The notes: a model not told the origin generated them from the sequence alone. Shown: positions 1-8,049, counted from the stretch's first letter. The stretch is DNA of 64,000 bases from an uncultured Porphyromonas sp. (GCF_938023125.1 NZ_CALHDW010000006.1:1-64000), one strand, 5' to 3'. Made by a program: numbers and translations.

Positions 1-2
1 TA

Positions 3-977
3 ATCATCATGTTTGCCCTCGCTATGGGCATCATAACTGCCAACGCGCAGGAGAATGTAACCGTTGAAACGACCAACGGAAGTGAACAACCGACCTTGAC
101 GAAGGAGGTCTATCCGCAGAAGGAGGCGGACGGCGACCTATATCACGGGCTGTCACTCAAGCTGACCTTCGACCGCATGATACCGCCGCACGGTCTGGAA
201 GTGACCTACGACAAGACCGTCCACGTCATTTTTCCGGCGGAGGTGCGCTATGTCGATTTAGGCTCGCCCGACCTGATTGCCGGGAAAGCCGACGGAGCGG
301 AGAACATCATCCGTGTGAAGGCTACCGTAAGGAATTTTCCCAACGAAACGAATATGTCCGTCATCACGGAGGACGGCAGTTTCTACACCTTCAACGTGAA
401 GTACGCCGCCGAACCGCTGTTGCTCAACGTGGAGATGTGCGACTTCATCCATGACGGCAGCACGGTGAACCGCCCGAACAACGCGCAGGAAATCTATCTG
501 AAAGAGCTGGGCAGCGAAAGCCCGATGCTGGTGCGCCTTATCATGAAGTCCATCCACAAACAGAACAAGCGCGAGGTGAAGCATATCGGCTGCAAGCGTT
601 TCGGCATCCAATACCTGTTGAAAGGCATCTACACGCACAACGGCTTGCTTTATTTCCACACGGAGATAAAGAACCAGAGCAACGTGCCTTTCGATGTGGA
701 CTACATCACTTGGAAAATCGTGGACAAGAAGGTTGCGAAGCGTACTGCCGTGCAGGAGCAGATTATTCTGCCGCTCCGCGCGCAGAACTACGCCACCCTC
801 GTGCCGGGCAAAAAGAGCGAGCGCACGGTCTTCACGATGGCGAAGTTCACCATCCCCGATGACAAGTGCCTCGTGGTGGAATTGAACGAGAAGAACGGCG
901 GCCGTCACCAGTCCTTCGTGATTGAGAACGAGGATTTGGTACGCGCGGGTACCATCAACGAACTTCAAGTACGCTGA
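3..977 (+). CDS. traN: Conjugative transposon protein TraN, 5' end outside the window
   Basis: TraN is a component of the Bacteroides-type mating apparatus and is thought to be exported and part of the envelope-spanning transfer channel. The reading frame is open to the first complete codon at 3, and two Ile codons precede the ATG at 9. The visible start (IIMFALAMGIITANAQ) is a signal peptide missing its basic N-terminus, so the true start lies upstream of the window. About 300 residues of the exported domain follow, ending in INELQVR. traO begins 3 bases after the stop, as in CTnDOT-like tra operons. The assignment rests on family recognition plus gene order. Confidence 0.9.
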   Translation: MIMFALAMGIITANAQENVTVETTNGSEQPTLTKEVYPQKEADGDLYHGLSLKLTFDRMIPPHGLEVTYDKTVHVIFPAEVRYVDLGSPDLIAGKADGAENIIRVKATVRNFPNETNMSVITEDGSFYTFNVKYAAEPLLLNVEMCDFIHDGSTVNRPNNAQEIYLKELGSESPMLVRLIMKSIHKQNKREVKHIGCKRFGIQYLLKGIYTHNGLLYFHTEIKNQSNVPFDVDYITWKIVDKKVAKRTAVQEQIILPLRAQNYATLVPGKKSERTVFTMAKFTIPDDKCLVVELNEKNGGRHQSFVIENEDLVRAGTINELQVR

Positions 978-979
978 CC

Positions 980-1555
980 ATGAGAAAGTACATCGCAATA
1001 ATCATCGCGTCGCTTGCCCTTTTTACAGGGCAGGCGCACGCCCAGCGGTGTCTGCCGAAGATGCAGGGCATCGAGGTGAGGGCGGACATGGCGGACGGCT
1101 TCAATCTCGGCGGCAAGGACGGCGGGTACAGCTTCGGGGCGGCTCTCTCCACCTACACGAAGAAGGGGAACAAGTGGGTGTTCGGTGGCGAATACCTGTT
1201 GAAGAACAATCCCTACAAGGACACCAAGATACCCGTGGCGCAGTTCACGGCGGAGGGCGGCTATTACTTCAAGATACTGTCGGACGCCCGAAAGATTGTT
1301 TTCGTCTATGCCGGGGCTTCGGCTCTCGCCGGATATGAGGCGGTAAATTGGGGGAAGAAGGTGCTGCATGACGGCTCCACGCTGCACGACCGGGACGCCT
1401 TCATCTACGGCGGTGCGCTGACGCTCGATGTGGAGTGTTACGTGGCAGACCGTATCGCCCTGCTTGCCAACCTGCGGGAGCGTTGCCTTTGGGGTGGCGA
1501 CACACGGAAGTTCCACACGCAGTTCGGGGTCGGTATCAAGTTCATCATCAACTGA
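980..1555 (+). CDS. traO: Conjugal transfer protein TraO
   Basis: This 191-residue protein has a clear signal peptide (about residues 1-22, ending in AHAQ). The mature part is rich in Gly, Tyr and aromatic-alternating stretches and ends in FGVGIKFIIN, which looks like an outer-membrane beta-barrel protein. TraO proteins of Bacteroides conjugative transposons have this size and are placed in the outer part of the transfer apparatus; the barrel is my inference. The ATG lies 2 bases after the traN stop, and traP follows after 7 bases, so it is co-transcribed. Confidence 0.9.
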   Translation: MRKYIAIIIASLALFTGQAHAQRCLPKMQGIEVRADMADGFNLGGKDGGYSFGAALSTYTKKGNKWVFGGEYLLKNNPYKDTKIPVAQFTAEGGYYFKILSDARKIVFVYAGASALAGYEAVNWGKKVLHDGSTLHDRDAFIYGGALTLDVECYVADRIALLANLRERCLWGGDTRKFHTQFGVGIKFIIN

Positions 1556-1562
1556 CACGGGC

Positions 1563-2465
1563 ATGGAAAGGACGGAAATAGATGCTGTCAGAAGGATGCC
1601 GCTTGCGGATTTTCTCGCACGGCTGGGGCATGAGCCTGTCAGAAGGAGCGGTAACGAGCTGTGGTATCTTGCCCCGTACAGGGGCGAGCGCACATCCTCT
1701 TTCCGTGTGAACGTGGCGAAACAGCTCTGGTACGACTTCGGTTTGGGCAAGGGCGGCGACATCTTCACGCTTGCCGGGGAGTTTCTGCAAAGCGATGACT
1801 TCATGAAGCAAGCGAAGTTCATAGCGGAAGCCGCCAATATGACGGTTGCCGGATGGGAAAAGCCCGTCTATCTCTCGAAGCCGACCGAATCCGTTTTTGA
1901 GGATGTGGAGGTCGCTCCGCTGCTCCGCTCACTGCTGACGGAGTATTTAGAGGAACGGGGCATCCCTTACGCCATCGCATCCCGTCACTGCTGCCGCTTG
2001 AACTACGGTGTGCGTGGGAAACGGTATTTTGCCGTTGGCTTTCCGAACATGGCAGGTGGCTATGAAGTCAGAAGCCGATATTTCAAGGGTTGCATACCTC
2101 CGAAGTCTGTATCACTGGTAAAGGCGAATGACATCCCGGCTGACGAGTGCCTCGTGTTCGAGGGCTTCATGGACTTTCTCTCTGCCGTGACGCTTGGTGT
2201 AACCGGTAACGCTGACTGTCTTGTGCTGAACTCAGTCGCCAACGTGGAGAAGGCGGCGGGATTGCTGGACGGATACGGGCGCATCGGCTGCTTCCTCGAC
2301 CGTGACGAAGCCGGACGGCGGACGCTTGCCGCACTTACCATGCGATACGGGGAACGTGTCACCGACCGTTCCTCCCTCTATGACGGTTGCAAGGACTTGA
2401 ACGAGTACCTGCAACTGACAACGAAAAAACAGAAAAACAACCATCTAAAAATCGAAGAACAATGA
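1563..2465 (+). CDS. traP: TraP, primase-like Toprim protein
   Basis: TraP resembles a DNA primase and may prime or process transferred single-stranded DNA. I chose the ATG at 1563 (MERTEIDAVRRMPLADFL), which gives 300 residues and starts 7 bases after traO; an upstream start would overlap traO by more than 120 bases. The N-terminal 70 residues have the pattern of a CHC2-type primase domain (YLAPYRGERTSSFRV, then WYDFGLGKGGD) but without the Cys/His zinc ligands. The C-terminal half has a Toprim domain with the acidic glutamate in LVFEGFMD and the DxD in FLDRDEAG. The stop overlaps the traQ start as ATGA. Loss of the zinc ligands is common in mobile-element primases. Confidence 0.88.
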   Translation: MERTEIDAVRRMPLADFLARLGHEPVRRSGNELWYLAPYRGERTSSFRVNVAKQLWYDFGLGKGGDIFTLAGEFLQSDDFMKQAKFIAEAANMTVAGWEKPVYLSKPTESVFEDVEVAPLLRSLLTEYLEERGIPYAIASRHCCRLNYGVRGKRYFAVGFPNMAGGYEVRSRYFKGCIPPKSVSLVKANDIPADECLVFEGFMDFLSAVTLGVTGNADCLVLNSVANVEKAAGLLDGYGRIGCFLDRDEAGRRTLAALTMRYGERVTDRSSLYDGCKDLNEYLQLTTKKQKNNHLKIEEQ

Positions 2466-2965
2466 ACATACTGAACAACAGAAACAAGAGAACATCAATA
2501 TTCAAGGCAGTGGCGTTATGCCTGATAGCCGCCATGTCATTCACCCTCGTGTCATGTGACGATGACATGGACATCCAGCAGTCCTATCCCTTCACGGTGG
2601 AGGTCATGCCCGTGCCGAACAAGGTAGTAAAGGGGCAGACAGTGGAAATCCGCTGTGAACTGAAAAAGGAGGGCGACTTTTCGGGTACGCTCTATACCAT
2701 CCGCTATTTCCAGTTCGAGGGGGAAGGCTCGCTCAAAATGGATAACGGCATCACCTTCCTGCCTAACGACCGCTACCTGCTGGAGAACGAAAAATTCCGC
2801 CTGTACTACACGGCGGCGGGTGATGAGGCGCATAATTTCATCGTGGTGGTGGAGGATAACTTTAGCAACTCCTACGAACTGGAATTTGACTTCAACAACA
2901 GGAATGTAAAGGACGACGATCTTACCATCGTTCCCATCGGCAACTTCAGCCCCTTGTTGAAATGA
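2462..2965 (+). CDS. traQ: Conjugative transposon protein TraQ (DUF3872), lipoprotein
   Basis: The protein has 167 residues from the ATG at 2462. It begins with a basic, hydrophobic leader and a lipobox (FTLVSC followed by Asp residues), so it should be lipid-anchored in the outer or inner membrane. The rest is a single beta-rich DUF3872-type domain ending in FSPLLK. The start overlaps the traP stop and the stop overlaps the lysozyme start, so the three genes are translationally coupled. Its exact role in the transfer apparatus is not known to me. Confidence 0.88.
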   Translation: MNILNNRNKRTSIFKAVALCLIAAMSFTLVSCDDDMDIQQSYPFTVEVMPVPNKVVKGQTVEIRCELKKEGDFSGTLYTIRYFQFEGEGSLKMDNGITFLPNDRYLLENEKFRLYYTAAGDEAHNFIVVVEDNFSNSYELEFDFNNRNVKDDDLTIVPIGNFSPLLK

Positions 2966-3489
2966 TGCGTGTATTCATGACAATGCTCTGTTCACTTCTG
3001 ACGGTCTGTTCTGTGTCCGCGCAGATCAGCCGCCAAGAGGGAACGGACGGGCAGGCGGCAATCTACCGACTGCCGCTTATGGAACGTGCTTTTTTATGCT
3101 GCCGCTACTTTGAAGGCTGGCACTCAGAAAAACACTACCCATACGTCGGTTGGGGTCACAAACTTTTGCCAAACGAGAAGTATTCGGCACGAACCATGAC
3201 AAAACGGGATGCGGATGAACTTTTGCGGAAAGACCTGCGCAAATTTGTCGCCATGTTCCGTAAATTCGGGGTTGATTCGATTTTGCTTGGCACGTTAGCT
3301 TACAATGTGGGACCGGCGAAGCTGTTAGGCAGCAAAACAATCCCCAAAAGCACCTTAATCAAGAAGCTGGAAGCTGGTGACAGGAACATCTACCGTGAGT
3401 ATATAGCCTTCTGCAACTACAAAGGAAAACGCCACGCCATGCTGCTCAAACGGAGAAAGGCGGAGTTTGCGCTGTTGTATATCCCATAA
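2962..3489 (+). CDS. Exported lysozyme-like muramidase of the tra operon
   Basis: This 175-residue protein has a signal peptide of about 20 residues (ending VSAQ) and a phage-type lysozyme fold. The catalytic region is seen in CRYFEGWHSEKHYPYVGWGHK, with the general acid Glu after Phe and the GWGH segment typical of glycoside hydrolase family 24. It probably opens peptidoglycan locally so that the transfer channel can be assembled. It is the last gene of the tra operon: its start overlaps the traQ stop and a perfect 15-bp hairpin follows 17 bases after its stop. Confidence 0.85.
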   Translation: MMRVFMTMLCSLLTVCSVSAQISRQEGTDGQAAIYRLPLMERAFLCCRYFEGWHSEKHYPYVGWGHKLLPNEKYSARTMTKRDADELLRKDLRKFVAMFRKFGVDSILLGTLAYNVGPAKLLGSKTIPKSTLIKKLEAGDRNIYREYIAFCNYKGKRHAMLLKRRKAEFALLYIP

Positions 3490-3506
3490 AAGGACTGACA
3501 AAACTG

Positions 3507-3545
3507 GCAAAAGACGTGCCATATTTAACTTGGCACGTCTTTTGC
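3507..3545 (+). terminator. Terminator-type hairpin after the tra operon
   Basis: A perfect 15-bp inverted repeat (GCAAAAGACGTGCCA at 3507-3521 and its complement at 3531-3545) encloses a 9-base loop. The A-rich and T-rich ends mean it could terminate transcription from both directions. Confidence 0.8.
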
Positions 3546-3853
3546 TCTATCACTTGATAGATTATCGTAGGATTTTCTCGTTAATTGACATCGTTGAGCC
3601 ATTTTTGCCTATCGGTTTCCAAATAACACTTCAAGTTGTAAGTGTTGTGAGAGCAATACAAAACATAGTTATTAACCATAAAAAGTATAGCGAAATTATG
3701 AAGAAAGTATTTAGGAAAATTCAGAAAGGAACAACAAAAATGATTGAACGTATCAAATCGTTGGGGGAAATGGAGACGAAGCAGAAATGTGTAGTTCAAC
3801 GGTTCGAGATTATCATTCCCCTCCACCAAAAAATAACGACCCAATATATAGCC

Positions 3854-3880
3854 TCCGCAAGTTTTACTTGCGGATTTTTT
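3854..3880 (+). terminator. Rho-independent terminator without an obvious upstream gene
   Basis: TCCGCAAGT (3854-3862), a TTT loop and ACTTGCGGA (3866-3874) are followed by six T. The form is textbook, but the nearest upstream gene ends at 3489 and already has its own hairpin. Confidence 0.8.
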
Positions 3881-3952
3881 AGTTATCGCAGATTGGACAA
3901 AGGTTTCTTTGCTACTTTCTTTGTCCGCCATCATGCTCACTGAAAGAAAGTA

Positions 3953-3970
3953 GGGCGGCTCTCGCCGCCC
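3953..3970 (-). terminator. GC hairpin after the minus-strand ICE module
   Basis: GGGCGGC and GCCGCCC form a 7-bp stem with a 4-base loop just beyond the last gene of the minus-strand module. On the minus strand it is followed by a pyrimidine-rich tail (TACTTTCTTTC). Confidence 0.6.
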
Positions 3971-3976
3971 CGCCAC

Positions 3977-4285
3977 TCAAAAGCGTGTGTAAAGTCCCGT
4001 CACCATCGTGAACATTTCCTCCAGCATATCAAAATAGATACCCTCGTGTACGGCAATGTCCTTTGTCTTGCACTCAAAGGTCTTTTTGCTGAACGTCCTG
4101 CGGTAGAAGCGCATATTGTAGAGGTCTGCCCCTTCGTCATAGATGATGTCAAGGCGGTTGGCACTTGTTTTGTTCCTTGCAAGGCTCATCCGTAAGCCGT
4201 TGCCCATATCTATGAAATCACGGCTACCTGTCATGGCGGTGAAGCGTTTTCCGCCTATCTGCTGTAATATCGTCTTGGCTATCAT
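3977..4285 (-). CDS. Conserved small ICE protein, function unknown
   Basis: I chose the ATG at 4285 (MIAKTILQQIGGKRF), giving 102 residues, because the longer frame extends into the preceding intergenic space without similarity. It is basic and soluble-looking, with no signal peptide or membrane segment, and ends in a short helical stretch (FDMLEEMFTMVTGLYTRF). Small proteins of this kind recur next to PcfJ/PcfK genes in Bacteroides conjugative elements. It is the last gene of the minus-strand module. I know of no function. Confidence 0.75.
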   Translation of the reverse strand: MIAKTILQQIGGKRFTAMTGSRDFIDMGNGLRMSLARNKTSANRLDIIYDEGADLYNMRFYRRTFSKKTFECKTKDIAVHEGIYFDMLEEMFTMVTGLYTRF

Positions 4286-4338
4286 ATCTTTTGTTTTTAG
4301 GGTTTTAAGTATTGGCGGTGCGGACACCGCCATCCCGT

Positions 4339-4584
4339 TCAAAATTCTCGCATTTCGGAAATGGGGGTCTGCCGTTGTAGCCACTCTTTCACACATTCCA
4401 TATTGTACTCGCTCGTGATGACTGCCGTATGGCTGTCGGTGGCGGTGAAACGTGTGCTTTCGTAATCATCTATCCACCCCTTGAGGGTGTCCGTTCCCCA
4501 CGCTCCGGTATCGTCAAAGATACCGTCCAATGCCGTGATAGGTTCGCTGAACTTGACTATCAGCGTTTGATAGGTCGTGTTCAT
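4339..4584 (-). CDS. Small conserved ICE protein, function unknown
   Basis: The start MNTTYQTLIVKF at 4584 gives 81 residues. The sequence AGGAGG lies 10-15 bases upstream, and the ATG overlaps the stop of the DUF3873 gene, so this start is firm. The product is acidic and compact, without export signals. A fold of alternating strands and helices can be guessed (FTATDSHTAVITSEYNMECV resembles a small ferredoxin-like domain), but no function is recognisable. Confidence 0.72.
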   Translation of the reverse strand: MNTTYQTLIVKFSEPITALDGIFDDTGAWGTDTLKGWIDDYESTRFTATDSHTAVITSEYNMECVKEWLQRQTPISEMREF

Positions 4585-4814
4585 AGTCTGTCCTCCTTTC
4601 CCTTCTTTGCGTTCAGCCACTTGTCCCGTGCGGCTCGGCACTCGTCCAACGTGGGTTTGACACAAGAGAACAATTCTCTGTCTATGGGGTGGCGGTAGTC
4701 GTACTGCACAAGTGTCCGCCTGCGTCTTCCGATACCCGATTGGAAACGCTCGTATTTCTCCGTACCTGCTTCCGCGCAGGTGCTTACTCCGTTGATGGTC
4801 ATTCGTGTTGTCAT
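4581..4814 (-). CDS. DUF3873 family protein
   Basis: The 77-residue product starts MTTRMTINGVSTCAEAGTEKYERF and ends in LDECRAARDKWLNAKKGKEDRL. This is the pattern I recognise for DUF3873, a family confined to Bacteroidetes mobile elements. It contains two Cys residues (STCAE and LFSCVK). It overlaps the next gene by 4 bases (ATGA), so the two are translationally coupled. No biochemical role is known. Confidence 0.8.
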   Translation of the reverse strand: MTTRMTINGVSTCAEAGTEKYERFQSGIGRRRRTLVQYDYRHPIDRELFSCVKPTLDECRAARDKWLNAKKGKEDRL

Positions 4815-4833
4815 AATGTTGCTTTTTAGATGG

Positions 4834-5091
4834 TTAAAAATGTACTGACAGAACTCTGTTCTTCATCACCATTTCGGGGTTGCTTGTGTAGCGTTGGTGC
4901 AGGTAGAAATGGTGTGAGCCGAAGCCGTAAAGGAAAAACTTGTCAAGTTCGTGCTTCTCGGCAAACTCCTTTACGCTCTTTCTCAATTCCCCCTCACTCG
5001 TTGTGAGAGTGAGGAGGTTCACAAATTCAAGGAACATCGTGGGGATTGCATCATCCCACACACAAATCATACTTTCAATTCTTACTTCCAT
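4834..5091 (-). CDS. Small conserved ICE protein, function unknown
   Basis: This 85-residue product starts MEVRIESMICVWDDAIPTMF. It is acidic to neutral, lacks a signal peptide and contains a hydrophobic core with a His-rich patch (GFGSHHFYLHQRY). It lies 24 bases downstream of the PcfJ-like gene on the same strand and is probably co-transcribed. I recognise it only as one of the small proteins that accompany PcfJ/PcfK in Bacteroides conjugative elements. Confidence 0.68.
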   Translation of the reverse strand: MEVRIESMICVWDDAIPTMFLEFVNLLTLTTSEGELRKSVKEFAEKHELDKFFLYGFGSHHFYLHQRYTSNPEMVMKNRVLSVHF

Positions 5092-5115
5092 ATCAATGTT
5101 GTTTTAGGGGTTATG

Positions 5116-6447
5116 CTATGCCGCTTTCATCCGCTCACGGATAAGGTTGGCGTTCTTGTTCACAAGGTCTATGATGCGCTCGTGATATTCGGTGTCCTGG
5201 TTGTGCTTGCCGTGGCACTGCACCACTTCGAGGGTTCGCAAGTCCACCTCTACGGTTTCAATAATCTCATCGCCAATCCTTGCCGATAGTATGAGGGTGT
5301 CGGCTTTCTTGTAGTATCCACTGCCAAACACGCAGATGCCCTGCGTCTTGCCCTCGTTGTAATACTCGTCTATGCTTTCAAGCACCTTGACGATTATTTC
5401 CTCGTCCGTGATTACCAAGCCGAAGAATTTGGATTTGTTGGCGATGAAATCCTCCGCATCTTTCTTTCGTTGGAGTTGTCGCTGTTGCTCACGCTCACGC
5501 CTTTCAATCTCCCAACGGCGTTGCTCTGCGGCTCTTTCCTTCTCGTGTATGGCTTCAATTTTTCGGGTTGCGTTGTCGTGTGCCGCCATGAAATCTTCGG
5601 GACAGATGTTCTTCGGGTTACGGAGGTCTTGACCGAGTTTTTTGAGCATACGCAGATAGTCGCACCACATTGAGAGGTTGTCTATCTGATACTTGTGACG
5701 CTTGGCAATCAGATATGATGCCCAACATTCATCGGCAGTACGGGTATTGAAAAGAAAGTGTTTCATGACCTCAATCTCACCGCCTTTCATAAGGGTTTCA
5801 ATTCTTGGGTCTGAAAGCAAGGCTTTGAAAAGACGCACGGGGGAGATGCCGTGGAAATCGCCCTTGAAGCCGTTACGTCTGAGTTGGGGCAATATCCTCA
5901 TCTTTGGATATGCACAGCTTCTTGCCACCACATCATCGTATAGGCTGTTGTGCGGTCTTACCTCCATATCGCTGCCTAATGCCCACACATCGCAATAGCA
6001 GAAAAGGAAGCCACGGAGCAACGCCATGTCCGTAACCTTGCCGTCGGGTGAAATCCAACGCTGCACGACCTCGTGGCAGTAGAAACGCATCGGTTCGCCT
6101 TTCCTGCTCTCGCATCTGACCTGCGCCACGCGGATTACCTGATACCCTTTGCAGGTGGTTATCACGCTGAAATTCTGCGTTTCCTTGTAGATGCGTCTGC
6201 GTGTGTCCTGCACTTTGAGTTCGGCATGGCATTTGGGGCAGGTGCAGCCTTCAAGGGTGTCGCATAGTCCGCTGTCGCTGTGCCACTCGTGACCGCAGTC
6301 GGAACAGGTGATGTTCCCTTTCTTGGTGCGGTAGCCGATATGCTCAACGCAGTGGCGGTATGCCCAATCTATTTGTGTCGCTGATATGGGGCGAAGGTTG
6401 GCGGAAAGTCTTGCCACCTCTTTCTGTATCTTGGTCTTCGGTTTCAT
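5116..6447 (-). CDS. PcfJ-like protein
   Basis: The 443-residue product matches the PcfJ family found on conjugative plasmids and ICEs. Two CxxC pairs (Cys48/Cys51 in CSDCGHEWH and Cys70/Cys73 in CTCPKCH) should bind a zinc ion. A long PcfJ core follows, then a strongly charged coiled-coil segment at about residues 300-330 (RRWEIERREREQQRQLQRKK). The C-terminal part is a compact alpha/beta domain. The start overlaps the stop of the PcfK-like gene by 4 bases, preserving the PcfK-PcfJ pairing. The function of PcfJ is unknown; a role in DNA handling after transfer is a guess. Confidence 0.85.
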   Translation of the reverse strand: MKPKTKIQKEVARLSANLRPISATQIDWAYRHCVEHIGYRTKKGNITCSDCGHEWHSDSGLCDTLEGCTCPKCHAELKVQDTRRRIYKETQNFSVITTCKGYQVIRVAQVRCESRKGEPMRFYCHEVVQRWISPDGKVTDMALLRGFLFCYCDVWALGSDMEVRPHNSLYDDVVARSCAYPKMRILPQLRRNGFKGDFHGISPVRLFKALLSDPRIETLMKGGEIEVMKHFLFNTRTADECWASYLIAKRHKYQIDNLSMWCDYLRMLKKLGQDLRNPKNICPEDFMAAHDNATRKIEAIHEKERAAEQRRWEIERREREQQRQLQRKKDAEDFIANKSKFFGLVITDEEIIVKVLESIDEYYNEGKTQGICVFGSGYYKKADTLILSARIGDEIIETVEVDLRTLEVVQCHGKHNQDTEYHERIIDLVNKNANLIRERMKAA

Positions 6448-6860
6448 AAGCCTAAATCAAATAATGAGGGTTGGGGTTGGTTTTCTTTTCTCGCTGACGG
6501 TCTGTGGCGGTTCTGCAACTTGCGGAGTTCCTCCTCTTGGTATTTGCGGACAGCGTTCTGACGTGCCTCCGCCTTTTCCTCTGCCGTGAGTTTCACAACG
6601 TGGTTCACAACCACTTGGCAGTCCATCGGTTTGCCCACCTCTATCTCGTTTTCCTCATAGTAGTGGATGGCTTGCCCGAATATCTCTCCGTCCGTGAAAC
6701 CGTTGCAACCGCTTTTCTGCACATAGTTCAGAATGTGGGTCACGCACTCGTCCATGTTCTTGGCAGGGTTGCGGTACTTCTTTGCAAATAGCGCATCTTC
6801 CTCCGCACGCTGTTCCAAGTACATATATATCGTTCTCTTGAAATGGTCTGTTCCTTTCAT
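6444..6860 (-). CDS. PcfK-like protein
   Basis: The 138-residue product begins MKGTDHFKRTIYMYLEQRA and ends in PSLFDLGL, as PcfK-like proteins of Bacteroidetes elements do. The middle has a helical domain (MDECVTHILNYVQKSG) and the C-terminal third is a charged helix followed by a flexible tail. It is translationally coupled to the PcfJ-like gene. The tail ending in Q-x-x-L-F resembles a sliding-clamp-binding peptide (QPSLFDL); that reading is inference. Confidence 0.82.
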   Translation of the reverse strand: MKGTDHFKRTIYMYLEQRAEEDALFAKKYRNPAKNMDECVTHILNYVQKSGCNGFTDGEIFGQAIHYYEENEIEVGKPMDCQVVVNHVVKLTAEEKAEARQNAVRKYQEEELRKLQNRHRPSARKENQPQPSLFDLGL

Positions 6861-6873
6861 ATCGCTGTCATTT

Positions 6874-7095
6874 TTAGATTATCTGTTTCAGTATCTCTCT
6901 CCAATAGGTCGGCTCTACCTCGCTGAGAAGGAAGTCCATGAAATCCCTCCGTGCGTCCTTGTTCAGTTCGTGGTACAATCTTCGGAAAGTTTCAAAATTG
7001 CCGTTGATGTACGTTTCCACCATATACACGAAGATGTTGTCCACCTCGTAATATCTGCACTGCTGCGCTGCCGTCTTGCTGTTTCTTTTTGCCAT
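6874..7095 (-). CDS. Small conserved ICE protein, function unknown
   Basis: The start MAKRNSKTAAQQCRYYEVD at 7095 gives 73 residues; longer versions would overlap the upstream membrane-protein gene. It is a helical, soluble-looking protein with a conserved-looking block FETFRRLYHELNKDARRDF. It sits 13 bases upstream of the PcfK-like gene and 11 bases downstream of the gene at 7107, so it belongs to the same transcription unit. No function is recognisable. Confidence 0.72.
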   Translation of the reverse strand: MAKRNSKTAAQQCRYYEVDNIFVYMVETYINGNFETFRRLYHELNKDARRDFMDFLLSEVEPTYWREILKQII

Positions 7096-7106
7096 GTCGG
7101 TAAGGG

Positions 7107-7322
7107 TTAAAGGGTGAATAACCAAAGGATGAAGCCAAAGAAGGCAATGGTGGAAAGGATAGCCACGATTACACCTATCGCCACTCGGAACACTCCGTTT
7201 ACAATCTCTCTGATGATGCCCCAAAGGATGCCGAACACCCCGAAGGCGGTGCGCATCATCAAGCCGCATATCGCCAACCCGATGTGTTGCGCCATTTGTC
7301 TGAAATTTGCCGTTGCCGTCAT
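7107..7322 (-). CDS. Small membrane protein of the ICE module
   Basis: The 71-residue product has an N-terminal polar stretch (MTATANFRQMAQH) and then two closely spaced hydrophobic segments, about residues 14-36 and 43-70, separated by a short turn with Arg and Glu. It should insert into the inner membrane as a hairpin. It is the first gene of the minus-strand module. No clear Bacteroidetes promoter is visible directly upstream. It could be a membrane partner of the transfer or exclusion machinery; that is inference. Confidence 0.7.
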   Translation of the reverse strand: MTATANFRQMAQHIGLAICGLMMRTAFGVFGILWGIIREIVNGVFRVAIGVIVAILSTIAFFGFILWLFTL

Positions 7323-7560
7323 ATCTTCGCTGTTTTTGATTTTTTTGTTTTTAATGCGGATTCAAGAGCTGAGGGAGTTGAGTTTCAAACTATCTTATCT
7401 GCCTCTCGTTTATCCGACATTTTTTTTATGCGTCTTTCTGTCGCATCGGTCGTTTTCGTTTCGGGTGCTTGAAAAGGTAGGGATTAGGGAATGCAAGGTT
7501 TTTCGGTCAAAATACTACCCGCAGGGCTGGAGATTTTTACCGAAAACAGGAGGCTTGACC

Positions 7561-7594
7561 TTGCTTTCCCGTCCAATCCCGGAATTACCTTTGC
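7561..7594 (+). promoter_or_regulatory. Promoter-like sequence or alternative attachment core
   Basis: TTG at 7561-7563 is followed after 22 bases by TACCTTTGC at 7586-7594, matching the TAnnTTTGY minus-7 box of Bacteroidetes. Transcription would run toward the two stem-loops. The same bases (TTACCTTTGC, 7585-7594) match 9 of 10 positions of the CTnDOT core-site consensus, so the site is ambiguous. Confidence 0.45.
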
Positions 7595-7982
7595 GCCCAG
7601 AACGAAAATGACTGACTGATGCGGCTTACTGAAAGGCGCAAAATGGAGGTAAACGAAAACAGAGGCAGATTGTGTAGAAAAAAACTTCAGGGGAAAATCC
7701 GTAAAAAAAAGAATCACCAAAAGGAAAAAGACATCACCGGAAGCGTGAAAAGGGCAAACCACAACAAAGGAAGTATGATTGTTTCCGATCCGACGGAACT
7801 TGTTCAGCCGGGTGGCAACAATCATTCTTCCCGGTTTGTCCGGCTGTGTGTGGGCGCCTGTTTCATTCATGGGGCAGGCTGACACACTCTGCATTCACTT
7901 TCCGCTTCCGGCAAAAGAGACAGCGAAAAAAGAAAAATCATTTGAAAACCCGTAAAAGCACCTCTTGGCATAGGCGCAAAAG

Positions 7983-8039
7983 AAAGGGGCATTGCTTCAT
8001 CTGTCTAAACATCGTTTAGGCGTGAGGCAATGCCCTTTT
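7983..8039 (+). terminator. Large stem-loop with T tail near the ICE end
   Basis: GGGCATTGC (7987-7995) pairs with GCAATGCCC (8027-8035). Inside lies a second stem, GTCTAAAC with GTTTAGGC, around 8003-8021. Four T follow the outer stem and A-rich sequence precedes it, so it can act as a terminator in both directions. Confidence 0.65.
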
Positions 8040-8049
8040 CTCCAGCTAT

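Larger units (their letters stand above)
3546..3976. other. Intergenic region between converging ICE operons; possible small RNA
   Basis: I see no convincing protein gene here. The open frames crossing it have no family resemblance and run through a terminator. The stretch is AT-rich compared with its neighbours and ends in a strong plus-strand terminator at 3854-3880 that has no gene in front of it. That layout suits a small RNA of roughly 100-300 bases. CTnDOT is known to encode a small RNA, RteR, that lowers tra expression; equating the two is speculation. Confidence 0.35.

Noticed and set aside
258..998. Long open frame on the minus strand opposite traN
   Set aside because: It lies fully inside traN, which has clear family identity and operon context; the opposite frame has no similarity and a biased His/Val-rich composition typical of antisense frames.
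3467..3943. Open frame across the intergenic region after the lysozyme gene
   Set aside because: It begins inside the lysozyme gene and runs through a strong terminator; no plausible start signal or family pattern.
7484..7894. Minus-strand open frame near the ICE end
   Set aside because: No ribosome-binding context, low-complexity hydrophobic middle, and no recognisable domain; the plus-strand promoter-like box and stem-loops better describe the region.
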